Positions 43,638 to 52,393 of a stretch of DNA of 64,000 nt are shown here, piece after piece. Each line of letters begins with the position of its first letter. Positions within the stretch are counted from its first letter, which is position 1. Source of the DNA: Desertivirga arenae (lineage in GTDB: Bacteria; Bacteroidota; Bacteroidia; Sphingobacteriales; Sphingobacteriaceae); assembly GCF_017355785.1 (NCBI RefSeq), contig NZ_JAFEWE010000014.1, positions 1 to 64,000 of the forward strand. Reading direction: 5' to 3'. The notes under the pieces were generated by a model that was given only the letters and a program-made list of their open reading frames with translations, searched no databases and had not been told where the DNA came from. The position numbers and the translations under genes were made by a program.

Positions 43638-45185
43638 TTGAAGGAAGAGACAAATAAAAACGGCTTTTCACCAGGTGGCGAACAAGAGCTTGAACTGATG
43701 CGAAAAGCTCTCGATGCCAGCATTACCGGGGTAATAATAACCAATAACTTATTGGAAGATAATCCTATCATTTATTGTAACGCTGCTTTTGAGCGCATGA
43801 CCGGATATGTGAGGAATGAGGTTATCGGGAGGAACTGCCGGTTTCTACAAAAGGAAGACCGAAGGCAGGAGGCTCGACAGAAAATCAAGGACGCTATTGA
43901 AAATGGAGAGGCCTGCATTGTTGAGATCAGGAATTATAAAAAGAATGGTAACTTCTTTTGGAATGAGCTTTACGTAACACCAATAAAGGATGCTAATGGT
44001 GTGGTTACCCATTTTATTGGTATACAAAATGATATCTCGCCAAGGAGGAAGGCTAAGGAGGATCTGGAACGGGTACAAAGGGATACCGACAGACTTGTTA
44101 TGGAGAGGACGAGGGAATTAAGGGAGAGTGAAGAATACCTCTTAAGTATTTTACAAACAGTAAGGGAATGTTTGATTGTCCTTGATGCTGAAATGAAAGT
44201 ACTTACCGTTAACGATCAATTCCTGAGAGTATTTAAAGTATCAAGGGCTGAAACTGAAGGTACCAAATTATATGACCTTGGTAATGGGCAGTGGGCAATA
44301 GAAAAGCTCCAGAATCTGCTTGAAAATGTTCTTCCTTCCAATAATCCTGTGCTGGATTTTGAAGTTGAACATGATTTTCCTCATATAGGAAAAAAGCTTA
44401 TGCTTCTGAACGCCCACCGGGTTGAATTAGAGGGACAATACAAAGACCATATTTTACTTGCCATTGAGGATATTACAGACCGGCGTGAAATTGAGCGGCG
44501 AAAGGATGATTTTTTATCTATTGCCAGTCATGAACTGAAGACTCCTTTAACAACAGTTCGTGGGTTTATCCAGTTACTTCAGAAAACTCCTAACACCCAG
44601 CTTCCTGATCAATTTTCTTCTGCTTTGGAAAAAGCGAACACACATCTGGACAGGCTTGGCAATTTGATTAACGAGTTGCTGAACGTTTCAAAGATTCAGT
44701 CGGGAAATATTGAGATTTATCGCGATTACTTTGATATAAATGAAGCGATATCAGAAACCATAAACGCATTTAGGGAAGCTTCCAAAACACACAGGATAAC
44801 ACTTAAAGGGAGTATTCCTGAGCAATATTATGGCGACGAGTCACAAATTGTTCAAGTAGTTAAAAACCTTATTTCAAATGCGATAAAGTACTCTCCCGAA
44901 GCGAAAGAGGTGATTGTAACCATTTCTATGGTAAGTGAATTTGTAAAGATCTCTGTAACTGATTTCGGAGTGGGAATTCGGCCTGACGAGCAAAACCGCA
45001 TCTTCCAGCGTTTCTACCGGGTAAGTGAAAATCAAAAATCGTTCCCGGGTATGGGAATGGGTCTTTATGTGTGCGAGCAGATCATAGAAAATCATGGTGG
45101 AACTATCTGGGTTGACAGTGAACCTGGAAAAGGTTCTACATTTAGTTTTACCCTCCCCTTACTAATTAATAATGACCGAAAATAA
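43638..45185 (+). CDS. LOV-domain blue-light histidine kinase, 515 aa
   Basis: The N-terminal LOV domain (residues 22-135) has every flavin-binding landmark: the adduct-forming Cys67 in GRNCRFLQ, Asn99 in RNYKKNG, Asn109 in FFWNEL and Gln130 in FIGIQND. A coiled coil (135-165) leads to a second PAS domain (about 168-280), then HisKA with His298 in IASHELKTPLTT and HATPase_c (NLISNAIKYSPEAK, DFGVGIR, GMGMGLYV). By family knowledge blue light forms a flavin-Cys adduct that changes kinase activity. The frame begins with a TTG at 43638; an ATG at 43698 would cut the LOV N-cap. Its end overlaps the next receiver gene by 14 nt. Confidence 0.92.
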   Translation: MKEETNKNGFSPGGEQELELMRKALDASITGVIITNNLLEDNPIIYCNAAFERMTGYVRNEVIGRNCRFLQKEDRRQEARQKIKDAIENGEACIVEIRNYKKNGNFFWNELYVTPIKDANGVVTHFIGIQNDISPRRKAKEDLERVQRDTDRLVMERTRELRESEEYLLSILQTVRECLIVLDAEMKVLTVNDQFLRVFKVSRAETEGTKLYDLGNGQWAIEKLQNLLENVLPSNNPVLDFEVEHDFPHIGKKLMLLNAHRVELEGQYKDHILLAIEDITDRREIERRKDDFLSIASHELKTPLTTVRGFIQLLQKTPNTQLPDQFSSALEKANTHLDRLGNLINELLNVSKIQSGNIEIYRDYFDINEAISETINAFREASKTHRITLKGSIPEQYYGDESQIVQVVKNLISNAIKYSPEAKEVIVTISMVSEFVKISVTDFGVGIRPDEQNRIFQRFYRVSENQKSFPGMGMGLYVCEQIIENHGGTIWVDSEPGKGSTFSFTLPLLINNDRK

Positions 45186-45537
45186 AACTATTCTGATCTG
45201 TGATGATGATGAGGGAATATTAGAATTAGTATCGATTATTCTTGAAGGCAGTGGATTCCAGACAGTCTGCGTGCAAAATAGCCTCGAAATATTTAAGAAG
45301 ATATCTGAAAAGGATCCGGATTTAATCTTTTTGGATCTCTGGATGCCTCAGCTTTCAGGAGACCAGGTTTTGAAGACAATACGGGAAGATGAATCCTTCT
45401 CAGGACTTCCGGTAATTGTTATGTCTGCAAGCCGCGATGGAGCCGCTATTGCCCATCAGGCTGGTGCTAACGATTTTCTTGCAAAGCCCTTTGATATTGA
45501 TGAATTAGTAGACAAGGCAAGAGCGCTGATGCGCTAG
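45172..45537 (+). CDS. Stand-alone response-regulator receiver, 121 aa
   Basis: A CheY-like receiver: acid pocket DDDEG, phospho-acceptor Asp55 (LIFLDLWMPQ), switch Ser in VIVMSAS and Lys105 in FLAKPFDIDE. No output domain. It overlaps the LOV kinase gene (start codon inside the kinase's last codons) and ends 20 nt before the phytochrome gene, so it is translationally coupled to one light sensor and adjacent to another. It is the best candidate shared target of both. Confidence 0.92.
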   Translation: MTENKTILICDDDEGILELVSIILEGSGFQTVCVQNSLEIFKKISEKDPDLIFLDLWMPQLSGDQVLKTIREDESFSGLPVIVMSASRDGAAIAHQAGANDFLAKPFDIDELVDKARALMR

Positions 45538-45557
45538 TGCTATTTGATATTTTAATA

Positions 45558-47768
45558 ATGCCAAAATTTAAAGTCGACCTCAGCAACTGCGACCGTGAGC
45601 CGATTCATATTCCCGGTCAAGTTCAGGCATGGGGTTTTTTAGTGGTGATCAATGCTACTAATAACATTATCAATTATGTTAGTGCCAATATCCTGGAGTA
45701 CCTGAATATCACTGCAGGATCAATACTTGGACAAAGCCTTTCCTTTCTAGAACAAAAGATTTCCACCAAGGAAAATCCCAATCCGCTCGTGGCTTTTGTT
45801 GAATCTGCGAAACGAAAGCAGGATACGGAATCTTACGAAATTTTTTACCAGGAAATCCAGTTCGATCTGCTTGTCCATTGCCAATCTGATTATGCTTACC
45901 TGGAATTTGAACTAAAGTTAGAAAAGTCAAGTCTTGATATTCATAATCAAATAGGTCGCCACGTTTCTACGATCCTTGCAACAAATAATCTTCCTGATAT
46001 ACTTAGTCGCGCAGCTTCTATTGTGAAACAACTGATCGGTTTTGATCGAGTGATGATCTATCAGTTTTTGGAGGATGCACATGGAAAAGTTGTAGCGGAA
46101 GCCAAAAATGAGGATCTTGACCCTTTTCTGGATCTACATTATCCGGCGTCTGATATACCCGCTCAGGCTCGTCTGTTGTATAAAGCAAATAAAATACGTT
46201 TGATAGCTGATGTGCATTCGACCACTTCGGCTATTTTAGCACTCACTGACACGCCTGTCGACCTTACTCATTCTGTTCTAAGGGCAGTTTCTCCAATGCA
46301 TATCCAGTACCTGAAGAACATGGGGGTGGCTTCTAGCTTTAGTATTTCACTGATGTGTAAAGGGGAGCTTTGGGGTTTGATCGCCTGTCATAATTATACT
46401 CCGAAATTTATAAATCACAGTACTCGTGAGGGAGCCAGGCTTCTCGGACAGATAATATCTTCCTCGGTGGAATTTAAGGAGGAGGAGATTGTAAATGCTG
46501 ATCAAAAAAGGCACAAAGCAATATTTGAAAAGATCGTTTCAGAATTGCGTCTTGGCGTAGATATCAAAGATGCTGTTTTAAATCCTTCTGTATCTTTTTT
46601 GCATATTGTTAAAGCAACCGGCGTGTATATGCAATATGAGGGCCGGATAATCAAAGACGGCGTTATACCTTCTGACGAACAAATGGATCATATTATCAAT
46701 TGGTTAAATGAAACGCTAAGCGATACCTTGTTCCACACTAACAAGCTTGTTGATCACATGCCCGAGGCGAGTGAATTCGCCAATGTAGCCAGCGGGATTC
46801 TGGTGTGCACCATTTCGCGGGAATTGAAGGAATATATAATCTGGTTCAGGCCCGAGTATGCTGAAAGTATCACATGGGCGGGTAATCCGGATAAGCCCGT
46901 TGAAGTTGATGAGAGTGGTACCGCAAAAATTTCCCCTCGTAAATCTTTCGAAAGCTTCAAAACGATAGTTCAATTTACCACCGAACGCTGGAAGGTTTAT
47001 GAACAAAATTTGGCAGAGCGTTTCAAAGAAGAATTGTTGTATATTATAAACAAAAAGGCAAGCGAAATAAGAGTTTTAAATGAGAAGCTGAAAGAAGCTT
47101 ACGATGAGTTGGAAACCTTCAGCAGTACTATATCTCATGATTTAAAGACTCCACTGACTGTCATTAAAAGTTATGCTCAACTTCTGGAGCGGAACAAATC
47201 TTTAGATGATGACGGAAAGAATTTTGCAGCCAGGATTAGCGTTGGTATTGCTCGAATGAATACGCTTATTGCAGAAGTACTCGATTATTCTAAAGTTGGC
47301 CGTTCAGAAATCAGCTTTAACCCGATTGATATGGCTAATATGCTTCAAACCATAAAGACCGAAGTTGCTACTGCTTTTAATAACCCGAATATGGTCTTCA
47401 ATCTTGGAAACACTCCAATTGTTCATGGAGATAAAATTATGATCTATCAGGTTTTCCTTAATTTAATAAGTAATGCCGTTAAATATTCAAGGCTTTCTAA
47501 TCCTTCCATTGTTACAATCGAGGGTTCGGAAAACGAATATGAAGTGGTTTACAAGGTTCAGGATAATGGTATAGGAATCGATCCTAAGCACTACCATAAA
47601 GTATTTGAACTGTTTAAGAGGGTAAATGTGAAGGCAGATTTCGAAGGAACCGGGGTGGGTTTAGCGATTGTAAAGCGAATACTTGAAAAGCATAAGGCTA
47701 ATATCTGGATCGACGGACGTCCTGGAGAAGGCTCTATTTTCTGGATCAAGTTCAGGAAATTACAGTAA
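45558..47768 (+). CDS. Bacteriophytochrome histidine kinase, 736 aa
   Basis: A red/far-red photoreceptor kinase with PAS-GAF-PHY-HisKA-HATPase order. Chromophore residues are intact: Cys11 in NCDREPIHIPGQ (biliverdin-attachment position), Asp199 in PASDIPAQAR, His248 in MHIQYLKNMGV and His278 in CHNY. The PHY tongue PRxSF motif is present (SPRKSF, about 459-464). Phospho-acceptor His527 lies in ISHDLKTPLTV, and HATPase_c follows with DNGIGID and GTGVGLAIV. The start is the ATG at 45558; the open frame extends to a GTG inside the receiver's stop. No heme oxygenase gene is nearby to supply biliverdin. Confidence 0.95.
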   Translation: MPKFKVDLSNCDREPIHIPGQVQAWGFLVVINATNNIINYVSANILEYLNITAGSILGQSLSFLEQKISTKENPNPLVAFVESAKRKQDTESYEIFYQEIQFDLLVHCQSDYAYLEFELKLEKSSLDIHNQIGRHVSTILATNNLPDILSRAASIVKQLIGFDRVMIYQFLEDAHGKVVAEAKNEDLDPFLDLHYPASDIPAQARLLYKANKIRLIADVHSTTSAILALTDTPVDLTHSVLRAVSPMHIQYLKNMGVASSFSISLMCKGELWGLIACHNYTPKFINHSTREGARLLGQIISSSVEFKEEEIVNADQKRHKAIFEKIVSELRLGVDIKDAVLNPSVSFLHIVKATGVYMQYEGRIIKDGVIPSDEQMDHIINWLNETLSDTLFHTNKLVDHMPEASEFANVASGILVCTISRELKEYIIWFRPEYAESITWAGNPDKPVEVDESGTAKISPRKSFESFKTIVQFTTERWKVYEQNLAERFKEELLYIINKKASEIRVLNEKLKEAYDELETFSSTISHDLKTPLTVIKSYAQLLERNKSLDDDGKNFAARISVGIARMNTLIAEVLDYSKVGRSEISFNPIDMANMLQTIKTEVATAFNNPNMVFNLGNTPIVHGDKIMIYQVFLNLISNAVKYSRLSNPSIVTIEGSENEYEVVYKVQDNGIGIDPKHYHKVFELFKRVNVKADFEGTGVGLAIVKRILEKHKANIWIDGRPGEGSIFWIKFRKLQ

Positions 47769-47787
47769 TTAAATGTCTATAAATAGA

Positions 47788-47821
47788 AAAACAGCGACAC
47801 CGTGGGTTGGTGTGCTGTTTT
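47788..47821 (+). terminator. Strong terminator after the phytochrome gene
   Basis: AAAACAGC (47788-47795) pairs with GCTGTTTT (47814-47821), and ACACC/GGTGT extend the stem past a bulged G, with a 7-nt loop. It lies 20 nt after the stop and closes the kinase operon, so the BLUF gene has a separate transcript. Confidence 0.8.
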
Positions 47822-47934
47822 AATCGCTCAACTAAATTTCTTTTTCATGTTTACAATTTCCAACCTGCTGGAGACTATAAAGTCATTCAAGTTTAAGAAC
47901 GATTACTTTGAGCAAAAAGTATTTCAGCTGAATT

Positions 47935-48195
47935 TTATTTCAAGGATTTTTTTTCTTTCTCAGATTCCAACAAATTGCTTAATTGCCCCTCAAGTATTAA
48001 GGCTATTGCAAATGCGTCAGAAAGATTTATTTTACTCATGCTGGACGATTTCCAAATTTCATCCTTCTGAATAGTAACCAGCATCTCCCCATTCAACCAA
48101 ATTTGAAAAACTAAGTGTAATGTATCCCACTGGACAACGTGATAGGTATTGCTCTTAAAGGCGACAGAATACTCTCGCTTGCCTTGGTAGATCAT
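47935..48195 (-). CDS. Small hypothetical protein, 86 aa
   Basis: A reverse-strand gene starting at ATG 48195, between the phytochrome and BLUF genes. The N-terminal 55 residues alternate in a beta-sheet pattern (YHVVQWDTLHLVFQIWLNGE), and the C-terminus is a charged helix (LILEGQLSNLLESEKEKKS). I recognise no family. The opposite-strand frame (47802-48074) is Leu/Phe/Ser-rich and less protein-like. It is convergent with the phytochrome operon. Confidence 0.5.
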   Translation of the reverse strand: MIYQGKREYSVAFKSNTYHVVQWDTLHLVFQIWLNGEMLVTIQKDEIWKSSSMSKINLSDAFAIALILEGQLSNLLESEKEKKSLK

Positions 48196-48332
48196 TCTCT
48201 ATAAAGGTAACAACAATGCCGACATTGTTGTCATGACACGCAAGAATATTATTCTGACTACCTTTTCCATCGAACCTTGAGTAGTATTTTCTTAGAAAAC
48301 AGAAGAACGGATAAATAAGCAGGAGGATTTTA

Positions 48333-48452
48333 ATGAAAGCAATACTTTTTATAGGTGGTATGGTTAAAAAACTACGGAGAGTAATTTTTGTTAAAGTGTT
48401 ACCGCGAATAACTGACCATGTACTATTTAATTTATCGAAGCGAAGCAATTGA
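48333..48452 (+). CDS. Possible 39-aa upstream ORF overlapping the BLUF start
   Basis: It starts at an ATG preceded by AGGAGG, an unusually good Shine-Dalgarno for this genome, and reads MKAILFIGGMVKKLRRVIFV then KVLPRITDHVLFNLSKRSN. It runs past the BLUF ATG at 48418 by 35 nt in another frame. It could be a real small membrane-like peptide, a translational coupling device, or chance. Confidence 0.25.
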   Translation: MKAILFIGGMVKKLRRVIFVKVLPRITDHVLFNLSKRSN

Positions 48453-48834
48453 AGAAATGGAGGATAAGGCCCTTAAGGCTATTCTCGGTAGTTCCAGAAA
48501 ATACAACAAAGAGGTGAATGTTACAGGAATGTTGTTATATTTTGATAGCAAATTCCTACAATTACTGGAGGGTGAAGAGTTTGCGGTAAAGTCTATATTT
48601 CGAAAAATATGTAAAGATAGCCGGCATCATAATATTGTGATTTTGAAGGAAGGTGAAAGAATGGAACGCTTGTTTCCTGGCTGGTCAATGAGTTTTAGAA
48701 CTCCCTCTCCTGAAGAAGTTGCTGCAGAGCCGGGCTATAAGGATATTTATACCCCCGGAAGTCCGGGAGCATTAGATCTTGTGAAACTGTTCAATCTTTT
48801 AAGAGGAAAAAAGGCGAGTGAGATAGTAAGCTAA
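48418..48834 (+). CDS. BLUF-domain blue-light sensor, 138 aa
   Basis: A short flavin (FAD) photoreceptor. All key BLUF residues are present by alignment with AppA: Tyr6 (MYYLIYRS), Asn30 (KYNKEVNVTGMLLY), Gln48 (KFLQLLEGEE), Trp89 and Met91 (FPGWSMSF). The C-terminal 45 residues form only a short cap, so it has no output domain and must signal by protein contact. It has a separate transcript after the phytochrome terminator. By family knowledge blue light rearranges the Tyr-Gln-flavin hydrogen bonds. The partner is unknown; the neighbouring AraC-type regulator or kinases are candidates. Confidence 0.93.
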   Translation: MYYLIYRSEAIEEMEDKALKAILGSSRKYNKEVNVTGMLLYFDSKFLQLLEGEEFAVKSIFRKICKDSRHHNIVILKEGERMERLFPGWSMSFRTPSPEEVAAEPGYKDIYTPGSPGALDLVKLFNLLRGKKASEIVS

Positions 48835-48861
48835 TTTATCAGGCTAAATGCTACAATTAGA

Positions 48862-48903
48862 AAGTCCGCCAGAGAACAAGGATTTTATTCAGCTGGCGGA
48901 CTT
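48862..48903. terminator. Bidirectional hairpin between BLUF and GH28 genes
   Basis: AAGTCCGCCAG (48862-48872) and CTGGCGGACTT (48893-48903) form a perfect 11-bp stem with a 20-nt loop between the convergent BLUF and GH28 genes. It is well placed to end both transcripts. Confidence 0.7.
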
Positions 48904-48919
48904 GGTACTATTAATTTAA

Positions 48920-50278
48920 TTAGAAAAGTTTCTTTTTATTAACCACTACGTTTTTAAGTTTAAAGTTTTCTACAAGAGAAATGTCAATGTCCGTGAACTT
49001 CTTTGCTGTAACCTCTATATTTTCAAATTTAAAGTCTGATAATTTATAACCGAAGCCTTTAGCCGGCTGAACCTCCTTTGGAATACCAACGTTAAAAAAG
49101 TTCTCACAATCTAATTTGATATTCCGCATAGTGATATTTCTACTGTTCGATGTGCCCGAAACCTGCTCACCTTTGAGATCAAAAAATTGAGTCCATGGCC
49201 GAATATATAAGAAGTTTCCAATATCATGTCCTTCAATATCTTCTACCAGTACGTATTCATAGTTTTGAGGAGTGTCTGGGCGCATTTTTAACCAAAGCAG
49301 GCGCTCTGCGTGACTGATTTTTATTCTGCGCAGAATAATATTCCTATCGTGTACAGATTCACTTCCAAAGGTTAGCGCGCCATGACAAAACCCGTATGTA
49401 CAATCTTCAATGATGATATTTTGATTGCTTCCATTGTTCGGATTTTTATCAGCGGTTGGCCCCTTACCCCCTTTTAAAGCCACGGCGTCATCGTTAACAG
49501 ACATATAGCAATTTTTGATAAGGACGTTTTTACAGGCATCAATATCAACAGCATCGGTACTAGGAGCCTTTACAGGTTCTTTGGGAGAGTAGATGTACAG
49601 GTCAAGGAGTTTTATATTCTCGCACTTATAGAGGTGAGTAGTCCAAAACGGCGAATTCATTAACTTTACTCCCGAAAGCTGCACATTCTTACTATTCGAG
49701 ATGTATACCAGCCTCGGGCGCATTTCATCCATATTGGTGCAATTGGGGTTGAATTCTCTTCTTAACCAAAATGATCTCCAGTAGCGGAGGCCGTTGCCAT
49801 CAATTGTACCTTTACCCGAGACTGTGAAACCATCAAGCCCGTCAGCATTCACCAGAGCGGCGAAATATTTTAATGTCTGCCCTTCCATCCTTGTCATTAC
49901 CAAAGGGAAATTGCTTACATCGTCGCTACCTTTCAATTTTGCGCCATCCTCCAAATGAAGATGGGTGTTCTTTTTGAAAAAAAGAGAACCGCTCAAAAAA
50001 GTCCCTTTAGGTATAATTACCACACCCCCACCTTCATTGCTTGCTTTATCAATTACAGACTGAATAAGTTTTGTTTGAATAACAGTACTGTCATGTACAA
50101 CATTAAAATCAGTTATACGGTATTGCTTTCCTAATTTGCTGATATCTGTTGCCTTGTTTTGCCTGAACCAATCAGGAATAGCTGTTCCGTCAGGAAACAC
50201 CTCCTTCGAATAACTTTTGAAGTTCAGTGTTAGGCCAACCATGAGTAATAATGCAAGCCTGAAGTGTTTTGTAGTCAT
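48920..50278 (-). CDS. GH28 family pectin-degrading enzyme, 452 aa
   Basis: A secreted parallel beta-helix glycosidase for galacturonan or rhamnogalacturonan. A signal peptide starts at the ATG at 50278 (MTTKHFRLALLLMVGLTLNF). Catalytic aspartates are in STDAVDIDACKNV and VNDDAVALKGGKG. GHG-like CHGALTFGSES is present. The R-x-K region is RLLWLKMRPDT. The frame is open for another 29 codons upstream but those residues look unlike a signal. It is monocistronic and differs clearly from the GH28 at 20034. Confidence 0.88.
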   Translation of the reverse strand: MTTKHFRLALLLMVGLTLNFKSYSKEVFPDGTAIPDWFRQNKATDISKLGKQYRITDFNVVHDSTVIQTKLIQSVIDKASNEGGGVVIIPKGTFLSGSLFFKKNTHLHLEDGAKLKGSDDVSNFPLVMTRMEGQTLKYFAALVNADGLDGFTVSGKGTIDGNGLRYWRSFWLRREFNPNCTNMDEMRPRLVYISNSKNVQLSGVKLMNSPFWTTHLYKCENIKLLDLYIYSPKEPVKAPSTDAVDIDACKNVLIKNCYMSVNDDAVALKGGKGPTADKNPNNGSNQNIIIEDCTYGFCHGALTFGSESVHDRNIILRRIKISHAERLLWLKMRPDTPQNYEYVLVEDIEGHDIGNFLYIRPWTQFFDLKGEQVSGTSNSRNITMRNIKLDCENFFNVGIPKEVQPAKGFGYKLSDFKFENIEVTAKKFTDIDISLVENFKLKNVVVNKKKLF

Positions 50279-50448
50279 TAAATTTCTAATTCTTGAGTAT
50301 AAATTGGTCTGGAAGTATTTGGGCTTCCTTTTAATTAGGGGTAAAATTACAAATTCAAAGACCATCCTGCCACCACGGTATGTAATAAGCTTGTGGCTTA
50401 ATCGGAAAAGGGCTAAGAATTGGAGCCATTGCTTCTAAATTACTTAGG

Positions 50449-52344
50449 TCATAGCGGGAGACTAAAATAGAAGGTCGAGCCTTTTCCAACTTCACTATCC
50501 AGCCATATTCTGCCTCCTGCTCTTTCCACTATCTCCTTAGAAATATAAAGCCCCAGGCCCAAACTTAAACCTGAGCCCTTATTGTTCGCTACCTGATGGA
50601 AACGGTCGAAGATCCTCTCTTTCTGATTTTCTGCTATTCCAATTCCGAAATCCTGAACGTTACATATCATTTCGTTATTTTCCTTTCCTAAGGAAATATG
50701 CACCTCATTAGCTGCTGGAGAATACTTTACAGCATTGGTTATTAGATTGGTCAGCACTTGGACAATACGGTTCTGATCAGTTACGACATGAATTGGTTCA
50801 GTCTTGATTATTTTCAATTCATGCCCAGGCGTTACTAGTTGCAAATCCTCCACAAGTTCCTTAAGTACGGTATCCATTTCAAATTCAATAGACCGCAAGG
50901 TTAGCTTGTTTGAGTCAATGCGCGTTACATCCAGGAAATCTTTTATCAGAGTTTCAAGCCTGAAAACCTGTACATTCAATCTATTTAGGAATCGACCGCT
51001 ATTCGAATTTTCATAACCTGCGAGCGACCGGTCAAGCATTTGAAGATAAGCTTTTATAGAAGTAAGCGGTGTTTTTAATTCATGACTTACAGTGCTGATA
51101 AACTCATCTTTCATTTGCGCTGACTTCCTTCTCTGGGTTACATCCATAAAAGTTCCTATTCCCCCCGTAATGTTTCCGTTATCGTCTTTTAGGGGGGCAG
51201 CGTTGATAGAAATATAAAAAGGCTCTCCTCGAGGTGGCTGAACACCAACTTCGTGATCAAAGACCGGCTCTCCGGTGTTCATAGTAATATACATGGGATG
51301 TTCCTCAGGAGGAAGAGGCGTGCCGTCTGTCCTTAGGTTCTGCCATTGCGGGTCATGGTAGCTGCGTTGTGTGATCTGTTCCTTTCGAACGCCCAATAAC
51401 TTTTCTGCCATTGGATTAGCGTATATGATTTTACCTTGCCTGTTCACAATACCGATGCCTTCCGCCATAGTTTCTAAAAGCGTTTGAAGTCTCTTTTCAC
51501 TTTGCTCAACCCTGGTCCTGCTAATTACCTGTTCCGTTACCTGATAACCAAACAATATAATACCATCAATACTACTATTTGAATTGACTCTGGGTTTGTA
51601 GATGAAATTCCAGTACTCAAATTTCGGAGCATCCTCTCCTTTTTCATTCAGCCTTATTATCGCTTCCTTTTCCTCATAACTTTCCCCCTTATAATAGATC
51701 TTTTCGAGAATTGGAAGAAAAGATTCTACCTTCTCCGGAAAGACTTCAGTAAAAGCTCTTCCCAATAGCTCTTTGTTTGGGTAAATATGTTGGTGAATAG
51801 TGTTCTCAAATTCAAAAATGAAATCAGGACCGTCAAGAATAGCAATGGCTGCCGGAGCTTCCAATAAAAGAGAGTGGAGATCCCGTTGTTTTGCTTCAGT
51901 CACCTCCCTGGCAATCCGCTCTTTTTTAGCAAGGTCATAAGCTCCTGTGATTTCCACAGTGACATGAGAGATATAGAGTATATCTCCGCGTTCATCAAAA
52001 ACCGGATTGTTTGAGGCTTGCCAGTATTTAGTTTCGAACTGATCTGTGCCCCGGATTGGTACATCGTATCGCTTTCCGGGTAGTTCTACGCGTTTTTTAG
52101 TAGCGATGCAATCTATTAATCCATTTCTTAGTACCTCTACGTTGTCACCCTCAGGATCTTCGGGGTTTTCCGGAAAAGCTTCCAGGAATCCCAAGCCTAA
52201 AATATCTTCAGGTGAAGTTAAAGTTGCCTGATGATAAGCAGGATTAGCATAAAGGATAGTGAATTTTGGAGCATCGGGAGCTACAAGAATTGTGGCGGGA
52301 GCAGTATTTAGAAACCTTAGAACTTCACTCGAAATCTGAAACAT
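50449..52344 (-). CDS. Multi-PAS sensor histidine kinase, 631 aa
   Basis: A soluble kinase. The N-terminal module (residues 5-140, APATILVAPDAPKFTILYAN) resembles that of the kinase at 24673. Two further PAS domains follow (about 150-275 and 285-405, ending GIGTFMDVTQRRKS), then HisKA with His421 in VSHELKTPLTSIKAYLQML and HATPase_c (NLITNAVKYSPAAN, DFGIGIA, SLGLGLYIS). There is no receiver or membrane part and no adjacent response regulator, although the light-signalling receivers lie 5-9 kb away. The start is the ATG at 52344. Confidence 0.9.
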   Translation of the reverse strand: MFQISSEVLRFLNTAPATILVAPDAPKFTILYANPAYHQATLTSPEDILGLGFLEAFPENPEDPEGDNVEVLRNGLIDCIATKKRVELPGKRYDVPIRGTDQFETKYWQASNNPVFDERGDILYISHVTVEITGAYDLAKKERIAREVTEAKQRDLHSLLLEAPAAIAILDGPDFIFEFENTIHQHIYPNKELLGRAFTEVFPEKVESFLPILEKIYYKGESYEEKEAIIRLNEKGEDAPKFEYWNFIYKPRVNSNSSIDGIILFGYQVTEQVISRTRVEQSEKRLQTLLETMAEGIGIVNRQGKIIYANPMAEKLLGVRKEQITQRSYHDPQWQNLRTDGTPLPPEEHPMYITMNTGEPVFDHEVGVQPPRGEPFYISINAAPLKDDNGNITGGIGTFMDVTQRRKSAQMKDEFISTVSHELKTPLTSIKAYLQMLDRSLAGYENSNSGRFLNRLNVQVFRLETLIKDFLDVTRIDSNKLTLRSIEFEMDTVLKELVEDLQLVTPGHELKIIKTEPIHVVTDQNRIVQVLTNLITNAVKYSPAANEVHISLGKENNEMICNVQDFGIGIAENQKERIFDRFHQVANNKGSGLSLGLGLYISKEIVERAGGRIWLDSEVGKGSTFYFSLPL

Positions 52345-52362
52345 CTTATTCTGGGAGGATAT

Positions 52363-52384
52363 AAAGCACGAAGGTACGTGCTTT
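52363..52384 (-). terminator. Hairpin between the VWA operon and the kinase gene
   Basis: AAAGCACG (52363-52370) and CGTGCTTT (52377-52384) give a perfect 8-bp stem with a 6-nt loop, just after the last stop of the leftward five-gene operon and 19 nt before the kinase ATG. It probably terminates the operon. Confidence 0.6.
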
Positions 52385-52393
52385 TATTGATTT

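Noticed and set aside
47802-48074. 90-aa plus-strand frame after the phytochrome
   Set aside because: It starts inside a terminator stem and is opposite the more convincing 86-aa reverse frame.
48155-48448. 97-aa reverse frame between the 86-aa gene and BLUF
   Set aside because: It overlaps the BLUF start and the 86-aa gene, and lacks protein-like composition.
42060-48834. Heme oxygenase or other biliverdin-synthesis gene in the light-sensing island
   Set aside because: None of the frames in or near the island resembles a heme oxygenase. The bilin source must be elsewhere in the genome.
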